Source of the DNA: JAAYJT01 sp037446395
GTDB taxonomy: Bacteria; Bacteroidota; Bacteroidia; Bacteroidales; JAAYJT01
Length of the DNA: 64,000 nucleotides
NCBI GenBank assembly: GCA_037446395.1
Contig: JBBIIP010000003.1
Coordinates: 62,001-126,000 of the forward strand
Direction of reading: 5' to 3'
This document shows, in pieces, positions 17,307 through 25,159 of this stretch (position 1 is the first letter of the stretch; every line of letters starts with the position of its first letter). The notes below the pieces were generated by a model. The model saw nothing but the letters and a program-made list of their open reading frames with translations. It was not told the origin of the DNA and searched no databases. A program made the translations under genes and the position numbers.

Positions 17307-17714
17307 TCAAATTCCTTCGCAAGCTTCTTTGAGCTTTTGAACAAGCTGATCAGCAATTTGCTGTAAAGGGTCTCTTACAAGCAAGGCAAGCATTGCTCCG
17401 ATGTCGGCTGAAACGAATACCGATGCACTTGTTGACAACCCATCAAGGTTCTTCAGGTTGACCTGCAATTCAAAATTTACTGGAGTGTCTTTTGTGGAAA
17501 TTGCCCTGATCAGTACAGGTGCATATTGTTCCTGCATTAGCATGCTCACGGTTCCCAAACCGGCAATATTGAACTTACATGAGTCTTTTGCGGCAGTGTA
17601 GTCATATACCTGAGCAGGCATGAGGTCCGAAAAATTCCGAAAATCGCTGGCAAAGGCAAATACTTTTTCAACAGGGCACACAATGGTTTGCTCCCGGCCG
17701 GTGAGGTTTAGCAT
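17307..17714 (-). CDS. SRPBCC/START-like small protein
   Basis: The open frame extends to 17822, but the ATG at 17714 (MLNLTGREQT) avoids overlap with pyrE and gives 135 residues. The pattern of a first beta strand, then VCPVEKVFAFASDFRNFSDLMP, is a typical polyketide-cyclase/SRPBCC opening; a C-terminal helix (LQQIADQLVQKLKEA) closes the grip fold. Such proteins bind hydrophobic ligands, but no ligand can be inferred. It lies 16 bp after pyrE on the same strand, so it is probably co-transcribed. Confidence 0.8.
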   Translation of the reverse strand: MLNLTGREQTIVCPVEKVFAFASDFRNFSDLMPAQVYDYTAAKDSCKFNIAGLGTVSMLMQEQYAPVLIRAISTKDTPVNFELQVNLKNLDGLSTSASVFVSADIGAMLALLVRDPLQQIADQLVQKLKEACEGI

Positions 17715-17730
17715 AATGAAAAGAATATGT

Positions 17731-18372
17731 TTATTTATTCCAGTTGGCCGGATCAAGTTTCCATTTTTCGAGCGCCAGCAGGTCGCTCTCTCTGATATAT
17801 TCCTGTTCGAGTGCCTTTTCAATCAGGGCATCATAATTGGTAAGGGTAATGAGGGCAACATCATTTTTCTTGAACCCTTCCTCTGCGAGCGCCAGCTTGT
17901 ATGAAAAGATTGCCATCATTCCTTTAACAGCAGCTCCGGCCTCTTGCAATGCAGCTACAGCACCGAGGCTACTCTTTCCGGTGGATATCAGGTCTTCAAC
18001 CACAACAACCGATTGTCCAGGCTGGAGCACTCCTTCGATCTGGTTGCTCAAGCCATGAGCTTTTTTTTCTGGACGCACATAAACAAACGGAAGGCCAAGA
18101 TCCTGGGCAACCAGCACCCCCAAAGCAATGGCGCCTGTGGCCACGCCTGCAATTACATCAACGGGGCTGAAGTTCTCATTGATCAATTTAACCATCTCCT
18201 GGCGTATAAAAGTTCTGACTTTGGGATAAGAAAGTGTTTTTCGATTATCACAATAGATTGGTGACTTTATTCCAGATGTCCAGGTGAACGGATCAGTAAC
18301 ATTAATTTTTAATGCTTTAATTTGCAGAAGAAAATCCGCAGTTGCCAGCGCCAGTTGTTCATTCTTTTTCAT
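17731..18372 (-). CDS. pyrE: Orotate phosphoribosyltransferase
   Basis: A 213-residue type I phosphoribosyltransferase. The PRPP-binding loop VVVVEDLISTGKSS is at about residues 120-133, and the FVYVRPEKKAHG segment is the conserved flexible loop with catalytic Lys. The substrate region TSGIKSPIYCDNR is near residue 30-45. It makes OMP from orotate and PRPP in pyrimidine biosynthesis. Its ATG lies inside the tetranucleotide CATG shared with a possible start of the divergent Nudix gene, so neither promoter can sit between the genes. Confidence 0.95.
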   Translation of the reverse strand: MKKNEQLALATADFLLQIKALKINVTDPFTWTSGIKSPIYCDNRKTLSYPKVRTFIRQEMVKLINENFSPVDVIAGVATGAIALGVLVAQDLGLPFVYVRPEKKAHGLSNQIEGVLQPGQSVVVVEDLISTGKSSLGAVAALQEAGAAVKGMMAIFSYKLALAEEGFKKNDVALITLTNYDALIEKALEQEYIRESDLLALEKWKLDPANWNK

Positions 18373-19000
18373 GCAGCAAATGTATAAAGTTTATTTTGAT
18401 GAAAAGCAGTTGATGTTATCATCAGAGGTTCATATCCCAAACTCACCGGGTGATGAAGTCCTGATAAATTGCGAAGACTCTCACATTCTCGCACAATCTA
18501 TTCTGTCATTTGCCAAAAATCCAACTCTGAAAAATCTTCATATCATTAACACTGCAAGCTTTGATTTATTGCTGAAACAGTTTAATTCTGTTTTTCTACA
18601 TATTGAAGCCGGAGGTGGCATCGTCTGCTGTAAGGATTCGTCAATCCTGTTTATTTTCCGAAACGGAAAGTGGGATTTGCCAAAAGGGAAACCCGACAAA
18701 CAGGAGGATATCACAGAAACAGCCGTGAGAGAAGTTGAGGAAGAGACCGGAATAAGCGGGGTTAAAATCATCCAACCTGCAGGAATCACCAGGCATGCAT
18801 ATTTAGAAAACTCGAATTTATACTTAAAAACAACCTTTTGGTTCAAAATGCGTGTTGAGGGAAAACCTGATCTAACACCACAATTCAATGAAGGCATTAC
18901 GGATGCCCGTTGGGTGAGCAGAGAAGAAACCGCAAATATTCTTGAAATAGCCTATCCCTCTATAAAAGATTTAGTTGAAAATTGCTTTGCGAACCAGTAA
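18371..19000 (+). CDS. Nudix hydrolase
   Basis: The longest frame begins at 18284 within pyrE, but the ATGs at 18371 and 18380 are more likely starts. A complete Nudix box, G-x5-E-x7-REVEEETGI, is present; it begins at GKPDKQED, just after FRNGKWDLPK. The N-terminal 85 residues carry no recognised domain. Nudix enzymes hydrolyse nucleoside diphosphates linked to another group; the specific substrate is not evident. The sequence between this stop and coaD is non-coding. Confidence 0.88.
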   Translation: MQQMYKVYFDEKQLMLSSEVHIPNSPGDEVLINCEDSHILAQSILSFAKNPTLKNLHIINTASFDLLLKQFNSVFLHIEAGGGIVCCKDSSILFIFRNGKWDLPKGKPDKQEDITETAVREVEEETGISGVKIIQPAGITRHAYLENSNLYLKTTFWFKMRVEGKPDLTPQFNEGITDARWVSREETANILEIAYPSIKDLVENCFANQ

Positions 19001-19119
19001 AGATCAATTATGCTATTCTATTGAAAAGGCATCCAGGGTTGAATTTTACAATAAGTGGCACTGAAAAGGGGGTTTCCATCCTATTTATATAATTTTGCTG
19101 AGTACAACGAGTTATTGTT

Positions 19120-19596
19120 ATGATTATAACCCAAACTAAGATGAGATCAGCCATTTTTCCGGGGTCGTTCGATCCCATAACCAAAGGTCATGAAGACCTG
19201 GTATTGAGAGCATTGTCGCTTTTTGACAAGATTTATGTGGCCCTGGGCACAAATCCTGATAAGCAAACGTTCTTTCCTGTTGAGAAGCGGGTGCAGTGGT
19301 TGCGCGAAGTTTTCAAAGAACAACCCAATATCGAGGTTGTTTTATACGAAGGCTTAACAGTTGATCTTTGTAAAAAGCTTAACTCTAATTATATTCTCCG
19401 AGGGCTTAGGACTTCAGCAGATTTTGAGTTTGAGCGAAGCATCGGATTAATGAACAAAAAAATGCATCCTGAAATTGAGTCGTTATTTTTGCTTACCTCC
19501 CCTGAGTACACTGCCCTTAGCTCTTCGATTGTTAGAGAAATATACCGAAACGGGGGCGATCCAAGGCAATTTCTGCCCGCCGCAGTGATTATATAA
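19120..19596 (+). CDS. coaD: Pantetheine-phosphate adenylyltransferase
   Basis: The nucleotidyltransferase motif FPGSFDPITKGHEDLV (with the TxGH element) starts the protein, and YTALSSSIVREI near the C-terminus is the second ATP-binding block. ILRGLRTSADFEFE is the pantetheine-site motif. The ATG at 19141 (MRSAIFPGSF) aligns better with family starts than 19120, so the protein is 151-158 residues. It performs the penultimate step of coenzyme A synthesis. A secreted protein gene begins 17 bp after it. Confidence 0.95.
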   Translation: MIITQTKMRSAIFPGSFDPITKGHEDLVLRALSLFDKIYVALGTNPDKQTFFPVEKRVQWLREVFKEQPNIEVVLYEGLTVDLCKKLNSNYILRGLRTSADFEFERSIGLMNKKMHPEIESLFLLTSPEYTALSSSIVREIYRNGGDPRQFLPAAVII

Positions 19597-19613
19597 AATA
19601 TTTCATCAATCGA

Positions 19614-20609
19614 ATGACCTTCAAATTAAGGACTAGAATCTTGTTGCCGCTCTGTTTGATATTCTTTTTTGCAACTGCGAGTGGCAGCGAAACCAAAATC
19701 AGCGGGGTGGCTCCAGGTGCAGAAGGGGCCGCCATTGAATTACTGTATTATCCGGAGCTATTCACTTGGACTCCCTTAAAACTGGACACAAAACAAATAA
19801 AACAAAACGGACAATTTGAGTTTTCGATAAAAACCTTGCTTGAACCGCGCCTTGCCCTCATCAGGATCAACGAGCAACAGGGAGAGTTCATTATCGAGCC
19901 AGGAAATACTTATGTACTCAAAATTAGCAATATACTTAAAATTCAGAAGCCAGAAACTGAAGAAACAGGCTATCTTCTACCCTCCCTCGAAATAGAAATC
20001 ACAAACGTCTGGAAGAAAGAACTCAATGGGTTATTAGAGCAATTCAATTCCATAACCGACGATTTCATGTCATCAAACTTTTCATTAATCGTCAGGCAAG
20101 GAAACAAGCAAAAGGTAAAAGAATATGCAACCTTAATATCCAAACATTTTTCGGGAATTGATAATGTGTGGCTCAACAATTCTATATACTATACGATTGC
20201 AAACCTTGAGTTTTTATCCCGTAGCGCAAGCCGAGAGACTTTGGTCGCAAAACACCTGAACCCAAAGCAGTTGCTATATCATCATCCGGAATTTGTGGAA
20301 TTCTTTAAGGCAATATTCGACAAGTACCTTATAGCCGGGATAGGGCCGGTAAAGAGGCCGGAAATAAACAATCTCCTCAAATCCCGAGATTCATATAAAG
20401 GCCTGATGGATTTACTTGAAACAGACCCCTTGTTGAAAAACGCGGCAATTAGAGAAATGGTACTTTTGGCTGGTCTTTGGGACTTTCACAACTCGCCACA
20501 TTTCAACAAGGAAAATATCATGCCCCTAATAAAATACATATCAGTCAACAGCACGATCAGTGAACATCGAAAAATTGCATCAAACATGATCGCACTTCTC
20601 CGCCCCTGA
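19614..20609 (+). CDS. Secreted TlpA-like N-terminal-domain protein lacking its thioredoxin domain
   Basis: A 331-residue protein with a signal peptide (LLPLCLIFFFATASG) and an N-terminal beta-rich domain like those in TlpA-family disulfide reductases of Bacteroidota. That domain normally leads through an alpha-helical linker into a thioredoxin domain with a CxxC site. Here the protein stops at NMIALLRP, just where the thioredoxin domain usually begins, and no CxxC exists. The stop overlaps rsmD by 30 bp on the opposite strand. It is therefore either a natural truncation or a shorter binding-only form. Assignment to the family is inference from the overall pattern. Confidence 0.7.
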   Translation: MTFKLRTRILLPLCLIFFFATASGSETKISGVAPGAEGAAIELLYYPELFTWTPLKLDTKQIKQNGQFEFSIKTLLEPRLALIRINEQQGEFIIEPGNTYVLKISNILKIQKPETEETGYLLPSLEIEITNVWKKELNGLLEQFNSITDDFMSSNFSLIVRQGNKQKVKEYATLISKHFSGIDNVWLNNSIYYTIANLEFLSRSASRETLVAKHLNPKQLLYHHPEFVEFFKAIFDKYLIAGIGPVKRPEINNLLKSRDSYKGLMDLLETDPLLKNAAIREMVLLAGLWDFHNSPHFNKENIMPLIKYISVNSTISEHRKIASNMIALLRP

Positions 20610-21143
20610 TTGATGCCGAAAGAATGAGAAATTAACTTCTCCATACTGCCTATGCTGCCAAAACCAGGCAAGGTGCTCAAATGAGTGCCGCTGGGAGTGT
20701 TCGAGAATAAAAAAACCATTTTCTTTCAGCACTTCTGATTGCATAACGAGATCAACAAGTTTTTCAACATCTTTCATTTCGTATGGCGGGTCGGCAAAAA
20801 TCAAGTCGTATGCGCTCATGCATTTTTGAACATATCGAAAAGCATCCGACCGATTTACTACGATTTGATTCATTCCGAGGGCTGAGGCTGTTTTACTGAT
20901 AAAGTTTATGCATTGCAGGTGGTGGTCAACACAGGTAATTCGTTTGCAACCCCGGGAGGCGAATTCGTAAGAAATATTTCCTGTGCCCGCAAAAAGATCC
21001 AGAACTTCAAGTGCATCAAACTCCAGAAAATTTTCAATAATATTGAAAAGTGCCTCCTTGGCAAAATCAGTTGTTGGCCGCACCGGTAAAGACCGGGGGG
21101 CGTCTATGATTCTGCTCCGGTAGCGTCCACGGATAATTCTCAC
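20580..21143 (-). CDS. rsmD: 16S rRNA (guanine(966)-N2)-methyltransferase
   Basis: A 187-residue Rossmann-fold methyltransferase. MRIIRGRYRSR and the following RPTTDFAKEALFNII begin as in RsmD, motif I is LDLFAGTGNISYEFASRG, and the catalytic FADPPYE motif is at about residue 118. It methylates G966 of 16S rRNA. Translation starts at GTG; that GTG overlaps the stop of the upstream DUF3822 gene (GTGA), showing coupled translation. Its 3' end overlaps the convergent TlpA-like gene. Confidence 0.93.
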   Translation of the reverse strand: MRIIRGRYRSRIIDAPRSLPVRPTTDFAKEALFNIIENFLEFDALEVLDLFAGTGNISYEFASRGCKRITCVDHHLQCINFISKTASALGMNQIVVNRSDAFRYVQKCMSAYDLIFADPPYEMKDVEKLVDLVMQSEVLKENGFFILEHSQRHSFEHLAWFWQHRQYGEVNFSFFRHQSGAEKCDHV

Positions 21144-22018
21144 AAAGTTGCATTAAAAAGATCGTAATACTTATGAAGCTGGGCCGGGCTTATTTCATGG
21201 CTATATTGAAAATAGTTGTTGGCCGGAAGAATATCTAAAACGCGGAAGTACTTTTCCAAAAGCTCAAACTCATTATCTTTTTTATCTATGCTTCCCATCA
21301 GGCTGAGGACTAATTTATCCATATCGAGTTGCAGTTGCTCAAAAACAAAGAGCAGATAATACAACATATCGGAGGGAGCAAGAAATCTAAAAGTGTTGCA
21401 GTAGAAAATCTGCCCCTTGCGTAAAATCATCAGGTCGAAGGAATTGCTTCTGATATTCAGGAAGGCACTTTCTTGATTTTTTAAGGCACTAAACCGCGTA
21501 AAGAGGCTCCTGATCAAAGGCCTGACAATGTGAAACCGCTGGGCTCCGGGAAAACAAGATGAAATCCAATCGGAAAGCAAGATTGGAATTGAGTAGATGA
21601 TAACCAGCTCCGGAATATTTAATGAATCGCTGAATATCTTTTCGTGATTTGCAAAAGGATGGCTTAATTTGAAATAGGCCTCATTATCATCTGCACTAAA
21701 AAGTGCTGGTGGCATAAGTGTATATGGGGCTGCTCCCACGAGTACGATCACTTGTGAATAATGCAGTTGCAACAGCGTTTGTTTTCTAATGATTTTGTTG
21801 AGCCAATTCAGATAGTTTGCTGTAACTACTAATTGTGCTTTGTCCTCGTTTTCTGGGTAGGAATAAGATTCGAGCGCAAGGAATTTATTGGTGCTTTGAT
21901 TAAAGACACAAAAAGAAAAACCATCAGGAAGTATCCTGATGGTAAGATTGTATTCTTCTGAATGGGCCGGATTCAGCGATAGATCATGGTGGCTTACGAT
22001 CGGATTATCGTTGCTCAT
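21140..22018 (-). CDS. DUF3822 family protein
   Basis: The frame is open to 22045, but the ATG at 22018 (MSNDNPIV) avoids overlapping the upstream gene and gives 292 residues. The protein resembles DUF3822: an N-terminal YNLTIRILPDGFSFCVFN strand pair, a middle VLVGAAPYTLMPPALF segment, and a C-terminal region with NIRSNSFDLMILRKGQIFYCNTF (shown in parts). That fold looks like a degenerate actin/ASKHA (PilM-like) domain. The next gene is rsmD, by 4-bp stop/start overlap, and the upstream gene is a pilin-like anchor protein. Function unknown. Confidence 0.8.
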   Translation of the reverse strand: MSNDNPIVSHHDLSLNPAHSEEYNLTIRILPDGFSFCVFNQSTNKFLALESYSYPENEDKAQLVVTANYLNWLNKIIRKQTLLQLHYSQVIVLVGAAPYTLMPPALFSADDNEAYFKLSHPFANHEKIFSDSLNIPELVIIYSIPILLSDWISSCFPGAQRFHIVRPLIRSLFTRFSALKNQESAFLNIRSNSFDLMILRKGQIFYCNTFRFLAPSDMLYYLLFVFEQLQLDMDKLVLSLMGSIDKKDNEFELLEKYFRVLDILPANNYFQYSHEISPAQLHKYYDLFNATL

Positions 22019-22035
22019 TAAGCAAAGCGATATGC

Positions 22036-22632
22036 TTATTCCCAATTTCCATCGGTTGAAGGCTCAAGCATTGAGCCGAGCTTCAGACCTGGATAGCGAT
22101 TTATTTGTTCTTCTCCGGCTATCAGGTTGCGCAGGAGTTGGTCATCCATACCAAAAAGAAAAGTATTAAAATGTGCTTTTGCCTCGAAAACATTCACAAA
22201 CACGCCTCCCCTATCAATCTTTCCGGCCTGTAGTTCGAATTTCCTGCCATATGAAAAAGGAATAAAAGGCATTGAATCAATCGGATAAGAAGCATTCTTG
22301 AGCAAGGAATCGGCAACCAGTACCCAAGAAATAGTATCATTAATAGTCCGGGTGAATGTTGTATCGGTGGGATCGGGCACCATTTTTACGACCGGGATTT
22401 TGTCTGTTTTTAAGAACTGAAGGAGGGTGTCAAAACTTCCGGTATACCTCTGGTATAATGAGCGATAAGTAAGCTGGGCTGCACGAATGTGTTTCATCTG
22501 GCTTACAACCGAATTTTTTCGGTATTCCATCTCCCGATTGAATCGAACAGGACTCATGATGCTTTCGAATACGTAATAGGCCAGGGCGATAATAATGGCT
22601 GTTAGGATAATACTCAGAATGGTACGTTTCAT
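22036..22632 (-). CDS. Membrane-anchored pseudopilin-like protein, function unknown
   Basis: A 198-residue protein with one N-terminal membrane helix (ILSIILTAIIIALAYYVF) followed by an amphipathic helix and KHIRAAQLTYRSLYQRYTGSF. That helix-then-YR-repeat pattern resembles type II/IV pseudopilins. There is no prepilin peptidase site (no G|FxxxE before the helix), so processing is unlikely. The rest is a soluble domain facing the periplasm. It heads a three-gene unit with DUF3822 and rsmD. Not assignable to a named family by eye. Confidence 0.75.
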   Translation of the reverse strand: MKRTILSIILTAIIIALAYYVFESIMSPVRFNREMEYRKNSVVSQMKHIRAAQLTYRSLYQRYTGSFDTLLQFLKTDKIPVVKMVPDPTDTTFTRTINDTISWVLVADSLLKNASYPIDSMPFIPFSYGRKFELQAGKIDRGGVFVNVFEAKAHFNTFLFGMDDQLLRNLIAGEEQINRYPGLKLGSMLEPSTDGNWE

Positions 22633-22653
22633 GATTTAAGTTTTTTGTGGTTG

Positions 22654-22661
22654 CAAATTTA
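22654..22661 (-). promoter_or_regulatory. Putative -7 box (TAAATTTG) for the pilin-like/DUF3822/rsmD unit
   Basis: The minus strand has TAAATTTG, an exact TAnnTTTG match 21 bp before the first gene of the unit. No clear -33 partner was found. Confidence 0.45.
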
Positions 22662-22736
22662 GAAAATTTTAATTCCCTGATAGGGTATGCTCTCTATTTA
22701 AAATTTCAATATATGTATTGACAATACCTGTTGCGA

Positions 22737-24506
22737 TTATTGACAGATATTGGTTGATTTTTCCAGCATGGCAATGGTTTCGGCAGGGGCATTTTTCATA
22801 TCCATGATTATAAATCCATCCATGGCATTATTGAACTTGGGATCAATATTAAATCCGATGATTCGTCCGTTTTGTTGCAAATATTTCCTGATAAGCACAG
22901 GGGCCTTAGCGCCCATTGGCTCCATTTCGGAGATGATATCGTCAATGGTTTTCATTGAAGCTTCTTTTTCGTTTCCAAAAATGATATCGGCATCAATATA
23001 GGATGATCTGACTTTAAATTCCTTTCGTGCTTTGATGTGCTTCGCCATCTCATGGTCGAAATAATGCTTTTTGATATAATATACCAATAGGGTTTTTGAA
23101 ACTTTCAGGAAACTGTTGCTAATACTAACCGGGCCAAGCAGATAGCGATATTCCGGATTATCGCGCATGAATATCAGGATTCCCCTCCACAACAAGAATA
23201 GAGTGTAAATCTTTTGTTGATAGTCTTTTACTATGAATGAGCGCCCAAGCTCAACAGAATGTTTTAGTATCGGGTAGAATCCACGCTTGATCTGGAAGAG
23301 AGTGCTGATATAGAATCCTCTTGCGCCGAATTTGGAAAACAGATCGTTTCCTTTCCCTACCCGATATGCCCCAACGATTCTTTTCTGTTTTTTATCCCAA
23401 ATAAAAAGATGGTGATAATACAGATCAAATTCATCAATATCAATCGGGCGGTTTGTTCCTTCTCCGACTTCACGAAAAGTGATTTCTCTAAGGCGGCCAA
23501 TTTCGCGCAAAATATTTGGAATATCTTTTGACCGCGACAAATACAGTTCAAAATCCTGGAACTCGTTCAGCAGATCATTTTCTTTGATCTTTGCTATCTC
23601 CATTTCAAGTACTTGCTGATCAACGGGGTCTATGATTGGTTCAGGCTGTGCCTTGGCCTGAAGCGTGGTTGTGAAATAATTTCTTTTCCCTTCGAGGGTT
23701 GTACCCAGCATGTAGGTCTTAGCCCTAAGAAAACGCATGAGTTGCTTATTGTCTTTAAACTCGGCAATCTCTTCCGGCAATATGGGTTTTCCTATGCGTA
23801 TCCTGACAGTGTGTTTTTTCTTATTCAGAAGTTCGGAAGGAAGCCTTGCTGTCCGAAGCCTTGGATGAATGAGTCCGAGCAAATTAAAAAATAAGCTATT
23901 GCTTCCGCTGAAATACATAGGAACTACCTTTGCACCTGATTTTGATATCAGTTTGCCAATCATCGGATTCCAGGCTTTATCAACGACCTTCCTCGACTTG
24001 TTTTGAATCGCAGAAACTTCCCCGGCAGGAAAAATCCCAATGGCATCACCTTGGGTAAGTATTTCGAGCGTTTTCTTTATACCTGACAGGCTTCGTTGTG
24101 CACTGTTTTTATTTTCAAATGGGTCTACCGGAATAAAAAAATCACGCAGAGGGGTAATCATGCTCAGGGCAAAGTTCGACATAGTCTTAAAATCTTGCCT
24201 TTTGCTTGCAAATATCTTAAGCATGATAAGTCCGTCAAGGCCACCATAAGGGTGATTGGCGATTACAATAAACGGTCCGGAGGCAGGTATGTTTTTCAGG
24301 TCGCTTTCAGGAACATCGTAGTTAATTTTTAATTCTCTGAGGCACGCATCAACAAACTCCAGCCCATGGAGGTGTTTAAACTGGTCATATAGCCTATTGA
24401 TGCGATGGAGCCTTAATAAACGCATGAGCGGGATGGTCAAAATATTCAATCGAAGCTTTCTCAATGATAATGCTTCAGCAAATACATCGCGGTCAATAAG
24501 TGGCAT
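22737..24506 (-). CDS. Two-domain acyltransferase: PlsC-like + GNAT-like (OlsF/GlsBA type)
   Basis: A 589-residue fusion. The N-terminal half (about 1-260) is a lysophospholipid-acyltransferase domain with NHPYGGLDG at residue 84-92 and FPAGEVS near 160; note the H-x5-D spacing instead of the classic H-x4-D. The C-terminal half (about 330-500) is a hemolysin/OlsB-like N-acyltransferase (LREITFREVGEGT, IVGAYRVGKG). In known systems (OlsF in Serratia and Flavobacterium, GlsB+GlsA in Bacteroides) the same two activities make ornithine or glycine lipids. So this protein probably makes a phosphorus-free aminolipid; the amino acid is not predictable. Two -7 boxes precede it. Confidence 0.85.
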   Translation of the reverse strand: MPLIDRDVFAEALSLRKLRLNILTIPLMRLLRLHRINRLYDQFKHLHGLEFVDACLRELKINYDVPESDLKNIPASGPFIVIANHPYGGLDGLIMLKIFASKRQDFKTMSNFALSMITPLRDFFIPVDPFENKNSAQRSLSGIKKTLEILTQGDAIGIFPAGEVSAIQNKSRKVVDKAWNPMIGKLISKSGAKVVPMYFSGSNSLFFNLLGLIHPRLRTARLPSELLNKKKHTVRIRIGKPILPEEIAEFKDNKQLMRFLRAKTYMLGTTLEGKRNYFTTTLQAKAQPEPIIDPVDQQVLEMEIAKIKENDLLNEFQDFELYLSRSKDIPNILREIGRLREITFREVGEGTNRPIDIDEFDLYYHHLFIWDKKQKRIVGAYRVGKGNDLFSKFGARGFYISTLFQIKRGFYPILKHSVELGRSFIVKDYQQKIYTLFLLWRGILIFMRDNPEYRYLLGPVSISNSFLKVSKTLLVYYIKKHYFDHEMAKHIKARKEFKVRSSYIDADIIFGNEKEASMKTIDDIISEMEPMGAKAPVLIRKYLQQNGRIIGFNIDPKFNNAMDGFIIMDMKNAPAETIAMLEKSTNICQ

Positions 24507-24525
24507 AGGCAGTGACCTTTAATGG

Positions 24526-24541
24526 CAAAACTACAAAATTA
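24526..24541 (-). promoter_or_regulatory. Two adjacent putative -7 boxes for the acyltransferase fusion gene
   Basis: The minus strand carries TAATTTTG directly followed by TAGTTTTG, both TAnnTTTG matches, about 20-35 bp before the start codon. Tandem boxes may give two transcript starts. Confidence 0.4.
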
Positions 24542-24620
24542 TTCGTTTTATCAATCACTTTGTATTATTTCCAACCTTCATTCATCGAACTTAAGTGCGG
24601 CTTATTTCCTTTTGGGGAAG

Positions 24621-25076
24621 TTAGAGATTAAGTTCAGCAATACCCGGAATACTTTGCACTGGTTCAGCAGTTTGAGCGTGATAATCAAGCATGAAACAGA
24701 AATGTTGCAAGCCATTGGTGAGGATCACATAGCGTATATTTAGGGCCAGGTTATAGCGAATGGCTTGCTCGAACGCTTTTTGATCAATCTTTACCGTTGG
24801 CCGTTTACATTCAACCACCAGTTGTGGCTTCTTCTCCCGATTAAATACCACAATATCGTAGCGCTTGGTCATTCGGTTTACTAAAATCGTTTTTTCAATT
24901 CCAATCAATCCCTCAGGAACTTTTCGATCCTCGACCAGGAATCTGATGAAGTTCTGCCTCACCCATTCCTCGGGAGTTAACACCACATATCTCCGCCTGA
25001 CAGAGTCAAATACTGTGGTTTTATTTTCCACCTGCCGGAATGAAAAATTATAGGAGGGTAGGTTCAGTTTTATCAT
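24621..25076 (-). CDS. HsdR N-terminal-domain (PD-(D/E)xK) orphan protein
   Basis: The preferred start is the ATG at 25076 (MIKLNLPSYNF), giving 151 residues. The motif set YDIVVFN and LVVECKRP is the D...ExK catalytic pattern of the HsdR_N / PD-(D/E)xK nuclease fold, and the QAIRYNLALNIRYVILTNG block completes it. No HsdM, HsdS or helicase domain is near, so this is not a restriction system. The gene diverges from AMP nucleosidase and holA, a neighbourhood I associate with this family in Bacteroidota. It may process DNA or be a nucleic-acid-binding relic. Confidence 0.85.
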   Translation of the reverse strand: MIKLNLPSYNFSFRQVENKTTVFDSVRRRYVVLTPEEWVRQNFIRFLVEDRKVPEGLIGIEKTILVNRMTKRYDIVVFNREKKPQLVVECKRPTVKIDQKAFEQAIRYNLALNIRYVILTNGLQHFCFMLDYHAQTAEPVQSIPGIAELNL

Positions 25077-25125
25077 TGCAATTTCGGAAATCACAGGCCA
25101 AGGTATTAAGATTTTTTAAAAGACT

Positions 25126-25133
25126 TATATTTG
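25126..25133 (+). promoter_or_regulatory. Putative -7 box (TATATTTG) for AMP nucleosidase-holA
   Basis: TATATTTG is an exact TAnnTTTG match 26 bp before the preferred ATG of the AMP nucleosidase gene. It supports that internal start over the longer frame beginning at 25040. Confidence 0.5.
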
Positions 25134-25159
25134 CCAATCTATTCATTTATATTCTTACG

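Noticed and set aside
24621..25076. A type I restriction system
   Set aside because: Only an HsdR N-terminal-like domain is present; no HsdM, HsdS or helicase lies within 20 kb.
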